64,000 bases of DNA from DATDPM01 sp041498815. GTDB taxonomy: Bacteria > Pseudomonadota > Alphaproteobacteria > DATDPM01. The notes under the pieces are model-generated. The model searched no databases. It worked only from the letters and a program-made list of their open reading frames with translations, and had not been told where the DNA came from. Shown piece by piece: positions 51,401-59,795 of the stretch; position 1 is the first letter of the stretch, and each line of letters opens with the position of its first letter. The DNA is taken from NCBI GenBank assembly GCA_041498815.1, contig JBGQJC010000002.1:58050-122049 (forward strand). The letters are read 5' to 3'. The position numbers and the translations under genes were made by a program.

Positions 51401-51429
51401 TTGACACAAGGGGCCCGAGCCCGTAATCA
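51401..51429 (+). promoter_or_regulatory. Probable metZ promoter
   Basis: TTGACA (51401-51406), a 17-base spacer and the weaker -10 TAATCA (51424-51429). The predicted start near 51436 coincides with the 5' edge of the riboswitch. Confidence 0.6.
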
Positions 51430-51436
51430 ATTCGGG

Positions 51437-51491
51437 TCGTGGTGATTTGAGCCGACCGGCTTGCGGCCACGTTAAATAAAGCGCTAAAAGG
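51437..51491 (+). ncRNA. SAM-II riboswitch
   Basis: Matches the SAM-II (SAM-alpha) consensus: stem CGTGG (51438-51442) with CCACG (51467-51471), the conserved GGTGATTTGAGCCG, then CCACGTTAAATAAAGC and the pseudoknot strand GCTAAAAGG (51483-51491). It senses S-adenosylmethionine. The metZ start is about 93 bases further on and a terminator lies between, so control is probably at transcription termination. Confidence 0.93.
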
Positions 51492-51508
51492 TCGGAGCCC
51501 CTTGAGAG

Positions 51509-51535
51509 CCCCGATCCATCCGGTCGGGGTTTTTT
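51509..51535 (+). terminator. Terminator between SAM-II riboswitch and metZ
   Basis: CCCCGA (51509-51514) pairs with TCGGGG (51524-51529), followed by six T. As it precedes metZ, it is probably the riboswitch expression platform that stops transcription when SAM is plentiful. Confidence 0.8.
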
Positions 51536-51583
51536 GATTCCCGGGCCCTCGATTTGCGCAGGCCCCGGGGCAAGGAGGGGCAG

Positions 51584-52783
51584 ATGGCGCGAAGCGACCG
51601 GTCCCAAACATCATCTTGGCGTCCACGCACGCAGATGATCCGCGGCGGATTGATGCGCAGCGAGTTCGGCGAGACCTGCGAGGCGCTTTACCTGACGTCG
51701 GGCTATGTTTATGGCTCGGCGGAAGAAGCGGAAGCCTCGTTCAAGGGCGACGTCAAGCGCTTCATGTATTCGCGCTTCGGCAATCCGACCGTCGCCATGT
51801 TCGAGGAGCGGCTGCGCCTGATCGAAGGGGCGGAGGCCTGCCGCGCCACCGCAACCGGCATGGCCGCCGTCTTCGCCTCGCTCATGTGCATGCTGCGGTC
51901 GGGCGATCATGTGGTGGCGTCCCGCGCCCTGTTCGGATCGTGCCAATACATCGTGACCGCGCTTCTTCCCCGCTACGGCATCGCCACCACCATCGTCGAT
52001 GGCACGGATATGAGCCAGTGGAAACGGGCGCTGTCGAAAAAGACGGTGGCCGTATTCCTGGAGACGCCTTCGAATCCCGCGCTTGAAATCATCGACCTTC
52101 GCGCCGTGTGCGCCCTGGCCCATGACGCGGGGGCGCGCGTCATCGTGGATAATGTCTTCGCCTCGCCGGTGCTCCAGAAGCCGCTCGAATTCGGCGCCGA
52201 CATCGTCGTCTATTCGGCGACCAAGCACATCGACGGACAGGGCCGCTGCATGGGCGGCGCGATTTTGGGCACGGCCGCCTATTGCAATGACGAGCTGACG
52301 CCGTTCTTCCGCAACACCGGGCCGACCATCAGCCCGTTCAACGCTTGGGTGCTGTTGAAAGGACTCGAGACCCTCGAGATGCGCATCCGGGAGCATTGCG
52401 ACAACGCGCGCACGATCGCCGAGTTTTTGTCCGCGCAAACCGGCGTCACGCGCGTCCTTTATCCCGGACTATCGAGCCATCCGCAGCATGAGCTGGCCAT
52501 GAAGCAGATGAAGGCGGGCGGCTCGATCGTTTCGTTCGACGTCGCGGGCGGAAAACCGGCGGCGTTCCGCGTGCTCAACGCGCTCGAGCTCATCGACATA
52601 TCGAACAACTTGGGCGATGCGAAAAGTCTCGCCACACACCCGGCCACCACGACGCACCAGCGCGTGCCGGCCGACGAGCGTGCGCGGATGGGGATCGGCG
52701 AAGGCTTGCTGCGGCTCTCCATCGGGCTCGAAGACACCGAAGATCTGAAGGAGGATTTGAGCCGGGCGCTGGCCGCCGTTTAA
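51584..52783 (+). CDS. metZ: O-succinylhomoserine sulfhydrylase
   Basis: A 399-residue Cys/Met-metabolism PLP enzyme. It makes homocysteine from O-succinylhomoserine and sulfide. Key features: SRFGNPTVAMFEERL, TATGMAAVFASL, the PLP lysine in YSATKHIDGQGR, and TTHQRVPADERARMGIGEGL. Start ATG at 51584 follows AAGGAGGGG. Regulated by the SAM-II riboswitch and terminator upstream, a typical arrangement for metZ in Alphaproteobacteria. Confidence 0.94.
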   Translation: MARSDRSQTSSWRPRTQMIRGGLMRSEFGETCEALYLTSGYVYGSAEEAEASFKGDVKRFMYSRFGNPTVAMFEERLRLIEGAEACRATATGMAAVFASLMCMLRSGDHVVASRALFGSCQYIVTALLPRYGIATTIVDGTDMSQWKRALSKKTVAVFLETPSNPALEIIDLRAVCALAHDAGARVIVDNVFASPVLQKPLEFGADIVVYSATKHIDGQGRCMGGAILGTAAYCNDELTPFFRNTGPTISPFNAWVLLKGLETLEMRIREHCDNARTIAEFLSAQTGVTRVLYPGLSSHPQHELAMKQMKAGGSIVSFDVAGGKPAAFRVLNALELIDISNNLGDAKSLATHPATTTHQRVPADERARMGIGEGLLRLSIGLEDTEDLKEDLSRALAAV

Positions 52784-52926
52784 CGGCATCGACGCGGCCT
52801 AAAACTTTCGCATAGCCATGGACAGGAAGGCCTAAAGTGATCATATGATAAGGTGAAAGTGAACCCCGGCTTTGAGCGGAAAAAATGCCGGGCGAGGGCG
52901 CGAAGACGGGGCGAGGAGGCGCTTTC

Positions 52927-53319
52927 ATGTACAGCGTAGGCACCCGCGAAATCTGGGTGACGGTTGAGCCCATTTTCCTGGAGGACCAATCCACTCCGGA
53001 AGAGAGCCATTTCGTTTGGGCCTATCATGTCCGCATCGAGAATCGCGGACCGAAGACCGTGCAGCTCCGCTCGCGGCACTGGCGGATCACCGATTCGCTG
53101 GGGCGCACGCAAGAGGTGAAGGGCGCCGGCGTGGTCGGCGAGCAGCCGATTCTTCATCCCGGCGAAAGTTTCGAATACACGAGCGGCACGCCGCTTGCGA
53201 CCCCGTCCGGAATCATGGTCGGTACCTATCGCATGGTGACGTCCGACGGCGAGGGATTCGACGTTGCCATCCCGCCCTTTTCGCTGGACAGCCCGCATCA
53301 AGAGCGGAAGATCAACTAG
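52927..53319 (+). CDS. apaG: ApaG (Co2+/Mg2+ efflux-associated protein)
   Basis: A 130-residue ApaG with a fibronectin-like fold: VWAYHVRIENRGPKTVQLRS, RHWRITDSLGRTQEVKGAGV and VGEQPILHPGESFEYTSGTP are all typical. Its biochemical role is unresolved. ATG at 52927 follows GAGGAGGCG; the open frame extends to 52885. Monocistronic between metZ and folE. Confidence 0.95.
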   Translation: MYSVGTREIWVTVEPIFLEDQSTPEESHFVWAYHVRIENRGPKTVQLRSRHWRITDSLGRTQEVKGAGVVGEQPILHPGESFEYTSGTPLATPSGIMVGTYRMVTSDGEGFDVAIPPFSLDSPHQERKIN

Positions 53320-53466
53320 ACCTTGCCGCCGCCGGCGCGGCTGGCCTTAACCCCGGGGTTTATTGTAGACTGCGCCTTAAGGTTTTCGCCGGGCCGCGCC
53401 TTGATTCTGCGCGGCTTCGCGCTAAATCGACTGGGGGAAAGCCCCCGGATTTTCGGACCGATTTCG

Positions 53467-53494
53467 CCCGAGAAACGTGGCCCGAGAAACGTGG
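53467..53494 (+). repeat. Perfect 14-bp tandem duplication before folE
   Basis: CCCGAGAAACGTGG occurs twice in a row (53467-53480, 53481-53494), just upstream of the folE ribosome site. Not a multiple of three, so it favours this stretch being non-coding and the folE start being the TTG at 53513. Confidence 0.8.
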
Positions 53495-53512
53495 AACGAG
53501 AGGAGTGGAGCG

Positions 53513-54166
53513 TTGCGCCTGACCGAGCGAGTTGTAAACGCCGAGCGCGTGGCGAAATCGAGCGACGGAACGGCGAAAAGGCCGAGCCGCGCCGAGGCCG
53601 AGGAGGCGGTGCGCACCCTGTTGCGCTGGGCCGGCGACGACCCGGAGCGCGAGGGCCTTTTGGAGACTCCGGCCCGGGTCGCGCGATCCTACGAAGAATA
53701 TTTTTCCGGCTACACCGAGGACCCGGTCGAAATCTTGAAGCGGACCTTCGAAGAGGTCGACGGCTACGACGAAATGGTCGTGTTGAAGGACATCCGCTTC
53801 GAATCGCACTGCGAGCATCACATCGCCCCCATTATCGGACTAGCCCACGTCGGGTACTTGCCCAACCACCGCGTGGTCGGCATCAGCAAGCTCGCGCGGA
53901 TCGTCGAGATTTATGCGCGCCGTCTCCAGATTCAGGAGAAGATGACGGCGCAGATCGCGAACACCATCCAGGAGGTGCTGGAGCCCAAGGGAGTAGCCGT
54001 CGTGATCGATGCGGCGCACCAGTGCATGACGGCGCGTGGCGTGCACAAGCCGGGCGTCACCATGGTGACGAGCCGGATGCTCGGACTCTTCCGCGACAAT
54101 CCTTCGACGCGGCGTGAATTCCTCGCCATGATCGGGGCCCAGTCCAATCATCTCAATAACGTCTAA
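53513..54166 (+). CDS. folE: GTP cyclohydrolase I
   Basis: A 217-residue FolE converting GTP to dihydroneopterin triphosphate, the first pterin step for folate and, in this organism, presumably H4MPT. Zinc and active-site residues appear in FESHCEHHIAPI and AAHQCMTARG. TTG at 53513 is preferred because AGGAG lies 7 bases upstream; a GTG at 53477 within the tandem duplication lacks a ribosome site. Confidence 0.94.
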   Translation: MRLTERVVNAERVAKSSDGTAKRPSRAEAEEAVRTLLRWAGDDPEREGLLETPARVARSYEEYFSGYTEDPVEILKRTFEEVDGYDEMVVLKDIRFESHCEHHIAPIIGLAHVGYLPNHRVVGISKLARIVEIYARRLQIQEKMTAQIANTIQEVLEPKGVAVVIDAAHQCMTARGVHKPGVTMVTSRMLGLFRDNPSTRREFLAMIGAQSNHLNNV

Positions 54167-54258
54167 ACCAGCCGCCTGAGGCCCGTGCCGCCGCTCTGTC
54201 CTATGGACAGCGGTGTTTCTATGGCCAATGATGACCCGCGCTTCAGGGGACTGGCGCG

Positions 54259-55707
54259 GTGATCGACGTCCGGCCGGTATTCTTCGTCATCGGCATCCTG
54301 CTCGCCGTCCTGGCGGCGGTGATGATTCTTCCTGCGGCTGCCGACGCCGCGGCGGGGAACCGCGACTGGACGGTGTTCGCCGTCTCCGCCGGAATCACGC
54401 TGTTCTTCGGCGTCGCGCTCATCATCGGCAACCGGGCGCCGCGCTTGCATATCGAGGTGCGCGAGGCGTTTCTGCTGGCAACGCTCGCCTTCATCGTGGC
54501 CGCCGCGGCCGCGGCCCTGCCGATGGTGCTGTGCGGATTGCACCTTAATTATACCGACGCCTATTTCGAGGCCATGGCGGGCTTGACCACCACCGCGTCG
54601 ACGGTGATTTCGGGGCTCGATTCGGCGCCGCCCGGGATATTGTTGTGGCGCGCGCTGCTGCAGATGCTGGGTGGAATCGGCTTCATGGCGATGGCGGTCG
54701 TGGTGCTGCCGTTCTTGAAGGTGGGCGGCATGCAGCTCTTCCGCATGGACTCCGCCCGCGAATCCGACAGGGCGCTTCCGCGCACGGCCCAGGTCGCCAC
54801 CGGAATCGCCGCGATCTATCTGGTTTTCATCGCCATCGACGCAACGTTGCTGTGGGTGGCCGGAATGACGGGATTCCAGGCGGTGGTTCATGCGCTGGCC
54901 ACGGTATCGACCGGCGGGTTTTCGAGTTCGGACGAATCGATCGGCCATTTCAAAAGTCTTCCCATCGAAATCGTCACGACCGTGTTCATGCTGCTCGGCG
55001 CGCTGCCGTTCGCGCTTTACCTTCAGCTCATGCGCGGCCGGCCGGGGCGGTTGCTGCGCGACAGCCAGGTGCGCGCGTTTTTCGGGCTTTATGCGGCGAC
55101 CGTCCTGGTGCTCACGCTTTGGCAATGGATTTCGGGCGGGGAGACATTCTGGGGCGCCTTGCGCACGGTTTCGTTCACCATTGCCGCGGTCATGACGACC
55201 ACCGGATTCGTCACCGCCGATTACGATACCTGGGGCGGGTTCGCCGCCGCCGTCATCCTGTTCCTCATGGCGGTCGGGGCCTGCACCGGATCGCCCGCGG
55301 GCGGGATCAAGATTTTTCGCCTCGAAGTGCTCTATGCCGCGACCCGGGCGCAGATTCGCCGCCTCATCCAGCCGCACGGCGTATTCGTGCCCGAATACGG
55401 CGGACGGCCGATTCCGGACTCCGTCGCGAGCTCGGTCATGGGATTTTTCTTTTTGTTCGCGCTCACCTTTGCGGTGCTGTCGCTGGCCTTGGGCGCGACC
55501 GGCCTCGATTTCCTGACCAGCGTTTCCGGGGTGGCCAGCGCCATGTCGAACGTGGGGCCCGGCCTTGGCCCGGTGATCGGACCGGGCGGCAATTACGCCG
55601 CCCTGCCCGATGCCGCCAAATGGCTCTTGAGCCTCGGGATGCTCTTGGGCCGGCTCGAGCTTTATACCGCGCTGGTCCTTCTCTGGCCGGGGTTCTGGCG
55701 TGGCTGA
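54259..55707 (+). CDS. trkH: TrkH-family potassium uptake channel (copy 1)
   Basis: A 482-residue membrane protein with about ten membrane segments and four pore regions (TTASTVISGL, STGGFSSSDES, TTTGFVTADYDTW, and SNVGPGLGPVI), the glycine filter residues of TrkH/KtrB. K+ uptake across the inner membrane, normally with the NAD-binding TrkA, which is not in this window. GTG start at 54259. A second, divergent copy follows after 63 bases. Confidence 0.92.
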   Translation: MIDVRPVFFVIGILLAVLAAVMILPAAADAAAGNRDWTVFAVSAGITLFFGVALIIGNRAPRLHIEVREAFLLATLAFIVAAAAAALPMVLCGLHLNYTDAYFEAMAGLTTTASTVISGLDSAPPGILLWRALLQMLGGIGFMAMAVVVLPFLKVGGMQLFRMDSARESDRALPRTAQVATGIAAIYLVFIAIDATLLWVAGMTGFQAVVHALATVSTGGFSSSDESIGHFKSLPIEIVTTVFMLLGALPFALYLQLMRGRPGRLLRDSQVRAFFGLYAATVLVLTLWQWISGGETFWGALRTVSFTIAAVMTTTGFVTADYDTWGGFAAAVILFLMAVGACTGSPAGGIKIFRLEVLYAATRAQIRRLIQPHGVFVPEYGGRPIPDSVASSVMGFFFLFALTFAVLSLALGATGLDFLTSVSGVASAMSNVGPGLGPVIGPGGNYAALPDAAKWLLSLGMLLGRLELYTALVLLWPGFWRG

Positions 55708-55770
55708 TCGCGGAGAAAGACGCCGGACTCGAGGTTTGCGCGTGCCCGTGTCGCGGATGGCGGGGGCCGC

Positions 55771-57222
55771 ATGATCGATCTGCGTCCGGTCGCGTTCGTC
55801 ATCGGAATCATGCTGGCGGGCCTCGCCCTGGTCATGACGGTGCCGGCGCTTGTCGACGCGATGAACGGATACGGGCGCGACGCCTCGATGTTCGGAGTCT
55901 CTGCCGCTTTCACGCTGTTCGTCGGGGTAAGCTGCGTGCTGGCGGCCCGCGCGGGAAGCCTTCAGTTCGACATCCGCCAGATTTTTCTGCTGGCGAGCCT
56001 GGGCTTCGCGGTCGCGGCCCTGTTCGCCGCCTTGCCGCTTTATGCCTCGAATTTGGGGCTTGACGCGGCGGCCGCCTATTTCGAGGCGATGGCCAGCGTC
56101 ACCACCACCGCGGCGACGGCGATCACGGGGCTCGAAAACGCCCCGCCCGGAATTTTGCTGTGGCATGCGCTTTTGCAGTGGCTGGGCGGCATCACCGCGA
56201 TCGGCGTGGCGATCGCCGTTTTGCCCGCGCTGCAAGTGGGTGGCATGCAGCTTTTCCGGCTCGAGGCCGCGGGCGCGGCCGAGCGCGCCCTGCCCAGGGC
56301 CGCCCAGATCGTCGCCGGCGTTGCGGTGATCTATGCCGCGTTGACCGCGATCTGCGCGAGCGCCCTTTGGGCGGCCGGCATGACCGGCTTCGAGGCGACG
56401 GTGCACGCGATGACGACGGTTTCGACCGGAGGATTTTCAACCTCCGACCAGTCGATCGCCCATTTCCATAGCCCGGCGATCGAGGCGATCGTGATTCTTT
56501 TCATGGTGCTGGGCGCGCTGCCTTTCGTCCTTTATTTGCAGGCGCTGCGCGGCAACCCGGGGCGACTCGTCCGCGACAGCCAGGTCTTGTGGTTTTTGAG
56601 CGCGCTGGTTGCGGCGGTGTCGGTGATAGCGCTGTGGCAATGGTGGCATCTGGCCAGACCGTGGGATCGGGCGCTGCGGGAAAGCGCCTTCAATGTCGTG
56701 TCCATGATCACGGGCACCGGCTTCACCACCGCGAATTATGACGGCTGGGGCGGGCTTGCGCTTACCGCCTTCTTGTTTTTCATGGTCGCGGGCGGATGCG
56801 CCGGTTCGGCTTCGGGCGGGATCAAGATCTTCCGCTTCGAGGTGATCTACGCCACGGCGAACGCTCAGATACGCCGCCTCATCCAGCCAAGCGGGTTGTT
56901 TATTCCCTACGTCAACGGAAAGCCGGTGCCCGATTCGGTTGCGAGCTCGGTCATGGGATTCTTTTTTATCTTTGCCGTGATTTTCGGTTTGATCGCGCTC
57001 GGGCTTGCCGCGATGGGTCTCGATCTTTTGACCAGCATTTCGGGGGCGGCGAGCGCGCTCGCCAACGTCGGCCCGGGCCTTGGCACGGTGATCGGGCCCG
57101 CCGGCAATTACGCCGCGCTGCCGGATGGCGCCAAATGGCTCTTGAGCTTCGGGATGCTGTTGGGCCGGCTCGAGCTTTTCGCGGTGCTGGTCCTGTTTAC
57201 GCCCGCGTTCTGGCGCGGGTGA
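55771..57222 (+). CDS. trkH: TrkH-family potassium uptake channel (copy 2)
   Basis: A 483-residue paralogue of the preceding gene, alignable along its length (TTAATAITGLENAPPGILLW, STGGFSTSDQS, TGTGFTTANYDGWGG, ANVGPGLGTVIGPAGNYAAL). Both keep the same blocks and gene direction, so this is a tandem duplication. Divergence is substantial, so the copies probably differ in affinity or regulation. It ends 5 bases before the convergent lipoprotein gene. Confidence 0.92.
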   Translation: MIDLRPVAFVIGIMLAGLALVMTVPALVDAMNGYGRDASMFGVSAAFTLFVGVSCVLAARAGSLQFDIRQIFLLASLGFAVAALFAALPLYASNLGLDAAAAYFEAMASVTTTAATAITGLENAPPGILLWHALLQWLGGITAIGVAIAVLPALQVGGMQLFRLEAAGAAERALPRAAQIVAGVAVIYAALTAICASALWAAGMTGFEATVHAMTTVSTGGFSTSDQSIAHFHSPAIEAIVILFMVLGALPFVLYLQALRGNPGRLVRDSQVLWFLSALVAAVSVIALWQWWHLARPWDRALRESAFNVVSMITGTGFTTANYDGWGGLALTAFLFFMVAGGCAGSASGGIKIFRFEVIYATANAQIRRLIQPSGLFIPYVNGKPVPDSVASSVMGFFFIFAVIFGLIALGLAAMGLDLLTSISGAASALANVGPGLGTVIGPAGNYAALPDGAKWLLSFGMLLGRLELFAVLVLFTPAFWRG

Positions 57223-57226
57223 GCCC

Positions 57227-57850
57227 CTAGGGCGGCGCGGGGGCGGCGCGTTTCGCGATCAGGTAAGGCTTGAGATAGGCGGCGATGTTTTGCTCCATCT
57301 GCGCATTGAAATCTTTCATCAGCGCTTCGGTCAGGTCGTATTGGATTTTCTCGCGCTCGTTCAGCGTCGCGTCTTCCGACACCGTCTGGGTGCGCTCGGC
57401 GTGCGCGTTGGCGAAGGCCTCGCGGGACCCGCGCGGCCCGTAGATCTCGATCGTGGCATCCGCAACCGCCTCGTAACGCGCGGATTGTTCCGTCGTAAAG
57501 CGGGCTTGGAGATTCTTCGGGTGCTCGAGTTCGACGTCCTGGACCGAGGCGTCGTTGATGATGACCTTGATCGAGCCCTGCGGCCCCGCGGCCTTGATCC
57601 GATCCTGCGCCCAACGCCGCAAGGCCCGCTCGGGCGGGATGGGGAACGTCTGTTCGACATAGGGCGGCTTCAGCGACGGCTTGAATCCGGAGACGATCTC
57701 AACGCGGCTGACGTTGAACATAAATGGCGGCAGATGGCTGAAGGTGATGTCGGCGAAGCTTTGCTTCGTCGGCGGGGCGGCACAGGCCCCAATAGCCAGC
57801 AGTCCCAAGAGTGCGGCGCTCAATCGAATCGTTGCGGCCTTGTGATGCAT
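57227..57850 (-). CDS. Putative lipoprotein
   Basis: A 207-residue protein with a lipoprotein signal: LLGLLAIGAC-AAPP gives a lipobox with Cys near residue 23. The mature part (SFADITFSHLPPFMFNVSRV, then WAQDRIKAAG, ending in a helical MKDFNAQMEQNIAAYLKPYL) resembles no family I can name. ATG at 57850 is chosen as it directly precedes the signal. It follows hslO by 67 bases and may be co-transcribed. Confidence 0.78.
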   Translation of the reverse strand: MHHKAATIRLSAALLGLLAIGACAAPPTKQSFADITFSHLPPFMFNVSRVEIVSGFKPSLKPPYVEQTFPIPPERALRRWAQDRIKAAGPQGSIKVIINDASVQDVELEHPKNLQARFTTEQSARYEAVADATIEIYGPRGSREAFANAHAERTQTVSEDATLNEREKIQYDLTEALMKDFNAQMEQNIAAYLKPYLIAKRAAPAPP

Positions 57851-57917
57851 GCTTCGATCCCGCGGGCTTGCGCCCGCCGGAGTTTGGCATGGCCGTGAGC
57901 GGCCGTTCAAGGCGAAC

Positions 57918-58862
57918 TCAGCCCGCCGCGCGAAAACGCCGCAGCGCCGCGTCGTCGAAGACATAGGCCGCCTTGCAGAACTGGCAAACCACCTCGATGC
58001 GCCCGCCGGTCTTGAGGCCTTCGAGTTGGTCGGCCGGAATCGAGGCGAGCGCCCGCTGCACGCGCAGCTCCGAGCAGCGGCACCGGTGCACGAGCGCCTT
58101 CGCATCCGCGACGTTGATGCGTTCGCCGGGAAAAACACCGTCCAGAAAATGATACGGTCCGATGGCATCATCCATCAAATCGCCGCCGGCGAAGGCCGAC
58201 ATCAGCGCCGTGGCGCGATTCCAGCCTTCGACGGCGGCATCCTGAGTCTGTGCCGCGTTGGGATCGAAGCCGGCCTTGGACTCCGGCGCGGGCAGGCGCT
58301 GCAGCATCAAGACGCCGGCGCGCCACGCGGTTCCCTCGCCGCCCGGAAACTTGGCCGCGGCCAAGCGGATGCACGACTCGATCTGTTCCGACTGGCGCAG
58401 ATATTGGTGCGCGCAATCGGCCAGGGTCGCGCCCACCAGCTCGACGATGCCCTGATAGCGTTCGGTGTTCGGGCCCTGGTCCACGGTGAAGGCGAGATGG
58501 CCGGACCCCAACAGCCGCGGCACGGGGCCAAGTGGCCCGCTTCCGGCGCCAGCCAGGCGGGCGGCGTCGAAGGTGACGCAGCCGCGCATCTCGCCCGCGC
58601 TCGTGGTATCGGCGACCATCATCGAGACCGGGCCATTGCCCTTGGTTTGGAGCGTGAACACGCCGTCGAACTTCAAGGCGCCCGCGAGCGCCGCGGAAAG
58701 CGCCAGCGCCTGCGCGAGAAGCTCGCCGACCGAATCGGGATAGTCGTGGATTCTCAGGACCGTGTCGGCGACGGTGCCGAGCCGGACCAAGCGCCCGCGC
58801 AGCCCGAGATCCCGGAACTGGAACGGAAGGATGAAATCGGGCGTGGCCGGGGGTTTCACCAT
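57918..58862 (-). CDS. hslO: Redox-regulated chaperone Hsp33
   Basis: A 314-residue Hsp33. The N-terminal domain has GNGPVSMMVADTTSAGEMRG; the C-terminal zinc switch shows HRCRCSELR (CxC) and VCQFCKAAY (CxxC). Oxidation of these Cys activates the holdase during oxidative stress. Lies 7 bases after the argF stop on the same strand. Confidence 0.95.
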   Translation of the reverse strand: MVKPPATPDFILPFQFRDLGLRGRLVRLGTVADTVLRIHDYPDSVGELLAQALALSAALAGALKFDGVFTLQTKGNGPVSMMVADTTSAGEMRGCVTFDAARLAGAGSGPLGPVPRLLGSGHLAFTVDQGPNTERYQGIVELVGATLADCAHQYLRQSEQIESCIRLAAAKFPGGEGTAWRAGVLMLQRLPAPESKAGFDPNAAQTQDAAVEGWNRATALMSAFAGGDLMDDAIGPYHFLDGVFPGERINVADAKALVHRCRCSELRVQRALASIPADQLEGLKTGGRIEVVCQFCKAAYVFDDAALRRFRAAG

Positions 58863-58869
58863 CGGCGCA

Positions 58870-59781
58870 CTATGTCAGGCACCAGATTAAAATTCCCTTT
58901 TGAGCGTGGAGGCGGTTTTCGGCTTCGTCCCAAACGACCGACTGCGGGCCATCGATGACCGAATCAGCGACCTCCTCGCCCCGATGCGCCGGCAAACAGT
59001 GCATGAACACCGCGCCCGGATCGGCGCGCGCCATGAGGGCGGCGTCCACGCGGTAGGGCAGGAGAAGCTTGCGCCGCTCCTCGCCGTCCGTCGCTCCCAT
59101 CGACACCCAAGTATCGGTCGCGACACAATGGGCGCCCGCCACCGCCGCGGCGGCGTCTTCGCCCACACTCACCTTGCCGCCGTTTGCGCGGGCCCAGGTC
59201 ACGATCCGCTCACTGGGCCAGAGCTTGCGGGGCGCCGCCACCCGAAGCGTGAAATCGAAGCGGGCGGCCGCCTGAATCCAGGAGGCCGCGACGTTGTTCC
59301 CGTCGCCCACCCAGGCCACGGTCTTGCCCGCGATCGGCCCGCATTTCTCCTCGAAGGTCATGATGTCGGCCATGAGCTGGCAGGGGTGAGTCTGATCGGT
59401 CAGGCCGTTGATCACGGGCACGGTCGCGTATTCCACCAGCTCGAACAATTTGTCGGCGGAATCGGTGCGGATCATGATCGCGTCCACATAACGCGACAGC
59501 ACCCGCGCGGTGTCGGCGATCGACTCGCCCCGCCCGAGCTGGGTATCGGTGTGGGTCAGGACCACGGCGTCGCCGCCCAGCTGGTGCATGCCGACCTCGA
59601 ACGACACGCGGGTGCGGGTGGACGGCTTTTCGAAAATCATCGCCAGCGTCTTGCCGGCGAGCGGCTTCGCGCCGCCCGCCTGTTACGCGCCGAGCTTCAT
59701 GCCGACGGCGCGGTTCAGGATGTCGCGCAGCGTTTCGGTATCGAGACGATCGAGGTCGAGGAAATGTTTGGGCTGAGCCAT
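58870..59781 (-). pseudogene. argF: Ornithine carbamoyltransferase gene with an in-frame stop
   Basis: From ATG 59781 the frame reads MAQPKHFLDLDRLDTETLRD and on to KLGA, then TAA (59683-59685), then continues in the same frame QAGGAKPLAGKTLAMIFEKP and the rest of a normal OTC. All catalytic blocks are intact: STRTRVSFE, HTDTQLGRGES, HPCQLMAD and FMHCLPAHRGEEV. Without the TAA the protein would be about 303 aa, a normal length. Either it is a real nonsense mutation, a sequencing or assembly error, or translation begins after the stop (ATG 59640, losing about 47 residues). It directly follows argD in the same direction. Confidence 0.75.
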
Positions 59782-59795
59782 CGGCCGCAACCTGG

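Noticed and set aside
54163..56406. A 747-codon open frame antisense to the two trkH genes
   Set aside because: Arg/Gly/Gln/His-rich composition typical of a reverse-strand shadow; the trkH frames are clearly real.
59683..59685. TAA in argF as a recoded codon
   Set aside because: No known recoding of TAA in such bacteria and no recoding element visible; mutation or sequence error is simpler.
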